A stretch of DNA of 11,408 nt, taken from contig MU634564.1 of assembly GCA_026770595.1 (NCBI GenBank), positions 1 through 11,408 of the forward strand, written 5' to 3'. The stretch comes from Ochromonadaceae sp. CCMP2298 (lineage: Eukaryota > Sar > Synurophyceae > Ochromonadales > Ochromonadaceae). Positions 11,351 through 11,408 of the stretch are shown in pieces. Made by a program: the position numbers and the translations under genes. Each line of letters opens with the position of its first letter. Positions within the stretch are counted from its first letter, which is position 1. The notes below the pieces were generated by a model. That model had not been told where the DNA came from, did not search any database, and saw only the letters and a program-made list of their open reading frames with translations.

Positions 11351-11408
11351 TAATACATATGCATATATATCTTTTATATATAATACATATAAAGGGTGCT
11401 TACTCTCC
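9797..11408 (-). CDS. PLAA: PLAA/Doa1/Ufd3 homologue, C-terminal part (PFU + PUL domains), cut by the right edge
   Basis: Family members bind ubiquitin through WD40 and PFU domains and bind the Cdc48/p97 ATPase through a C-terminal PUL domain. Exons on the minus strand: 11408-11404 (tiny, tentative, followed by donor GTAAGC), 11171-11075 and 10876-9797. Visible residues 1-32 (TYYDHILPVEIDTPQ...NLGHNDGENAFQ) and 33-55 (AAQRFLDQHQLPQTYLGQI) read as the PFU domain, joined across a phase-0 intron (11074-10877). A Gly-rich linker follows at 65-82. The PUL domain runs from about 97 to 391, with helical motifs FPLFDILRVVCIHP (205-218), ARFLCNCFKHPAL, LVRVSVTRLLANCTILL and VLNCVRTLGTL. A Gly/Ser-rich insert sits at 131-157. 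The WD40 part would lie outside the window. The final codons contain a strong donor-like G|GTGAGT, so the last residues may be spliced differently. Confidence 0.87.
10986..11258. repeat. ATATTGTATAATGcat repeats shared by two introns of the PLAA-like gene
   Basis: Two near-identical 25-26-bp copies lie at 10986-11011 and 11026-11050 (ATATTGTATAATGCATA then ATCATAT) inside the intron 11074-10877. The 13-bp core ATATTGTATAATG recurs at 11246-11258 inside the next intron (11403-11172). Both introns also carry CTGAGGA-type sequence (around 10928 and 11230) roughly 55 nt upstream of their acceptors. Confidence 0.75.
11303..11346. repeat. (AT)22 dinucleotide microsatellite
   Basis: This is an uninterrupted AT repeat of 44 bp within the presumed intron 11403-11172 of the PLAA-like gene. 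It is embedded in longer AT-rich simple sequence from about 11245 to 11390. Confidence 0.95.

Overview
The window is nuclear DNA of a eukaryote with dense introns. Every gene that can be recognised is cut by many short GT-AG introns (69 to 502 nt). The exons are GC-rich with ordinary coding texture. The introns are AT-rich or C-rich simple sequence. I could not fix the clade. The family of ankyrin-like repeats with a Q-W-L-R-A-Q-D-P-P-C-P-W-D core suggests a unicellular alga or related protist (inference). There are no bacterial operons, no viral hallmark genes and no obvious transposon coding sequence.

Layout. (1) Positions 1-287, minus strand: an unrecognised reading frame that runs off the left edge. 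(2) 288-1044: a divergent intergenic region with three helically phased 11-bp motifs, a 97-bp foldback element and a degenerate direct repeat. (3) 1045-5238, plus strand: a complete 15-exon gene for methionine aminopeptidase 2 (489 aa, all metal ligands present). (4) 5239-5852: intergenic and presumed promoter/5' UTR. (5) 5853-8651, plus strand: a complete 8-exon gene (645 aa) with a Tyr-rich start, a Thr/Pro-rich tract, an F-box-like segment, about eleven 28-29-residue ankyrin-like repeats, an acidic patch and a Gly/Met tail. (6) 8652-9796: tail-to-tail intergenic DNA with a telomere-like (ATAGGGTT)7 array and other short tandem repeats. (7) 9797-11408, minus strand: the C-terminal part of a PLAA/Doa1/Ufd3 homologue (PFU then PUL domain), running off the right edge.

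The genes are housekeeping or accessory genes and do not form one pathway. MetAP2 removes initiator methionine at the ribosome. The PLAA/Doa1 family works with Cdc48/p97 in ubiquitin handling. The repeat protein may be a substrate adaptor if its F-box-like segment is real.

The least ordinary signal is in the introns. MetAP2 intron 4 is flanked by a 21-bp near-perfect direct repeat across both splice sites, as expected if it arose by tandem duplication of exon sequence. The ankyrin-like gene has two alternating intron families, implying duplication of exon-intron blocks. One of those families is largely made of repeated TTCCTGACT units that match a CTRAY branch-point consensus. Introns of the other two genes carry their own repeated motifs. 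All exon joins were derived by reading splice sites and keeping phase, with no transcript data.
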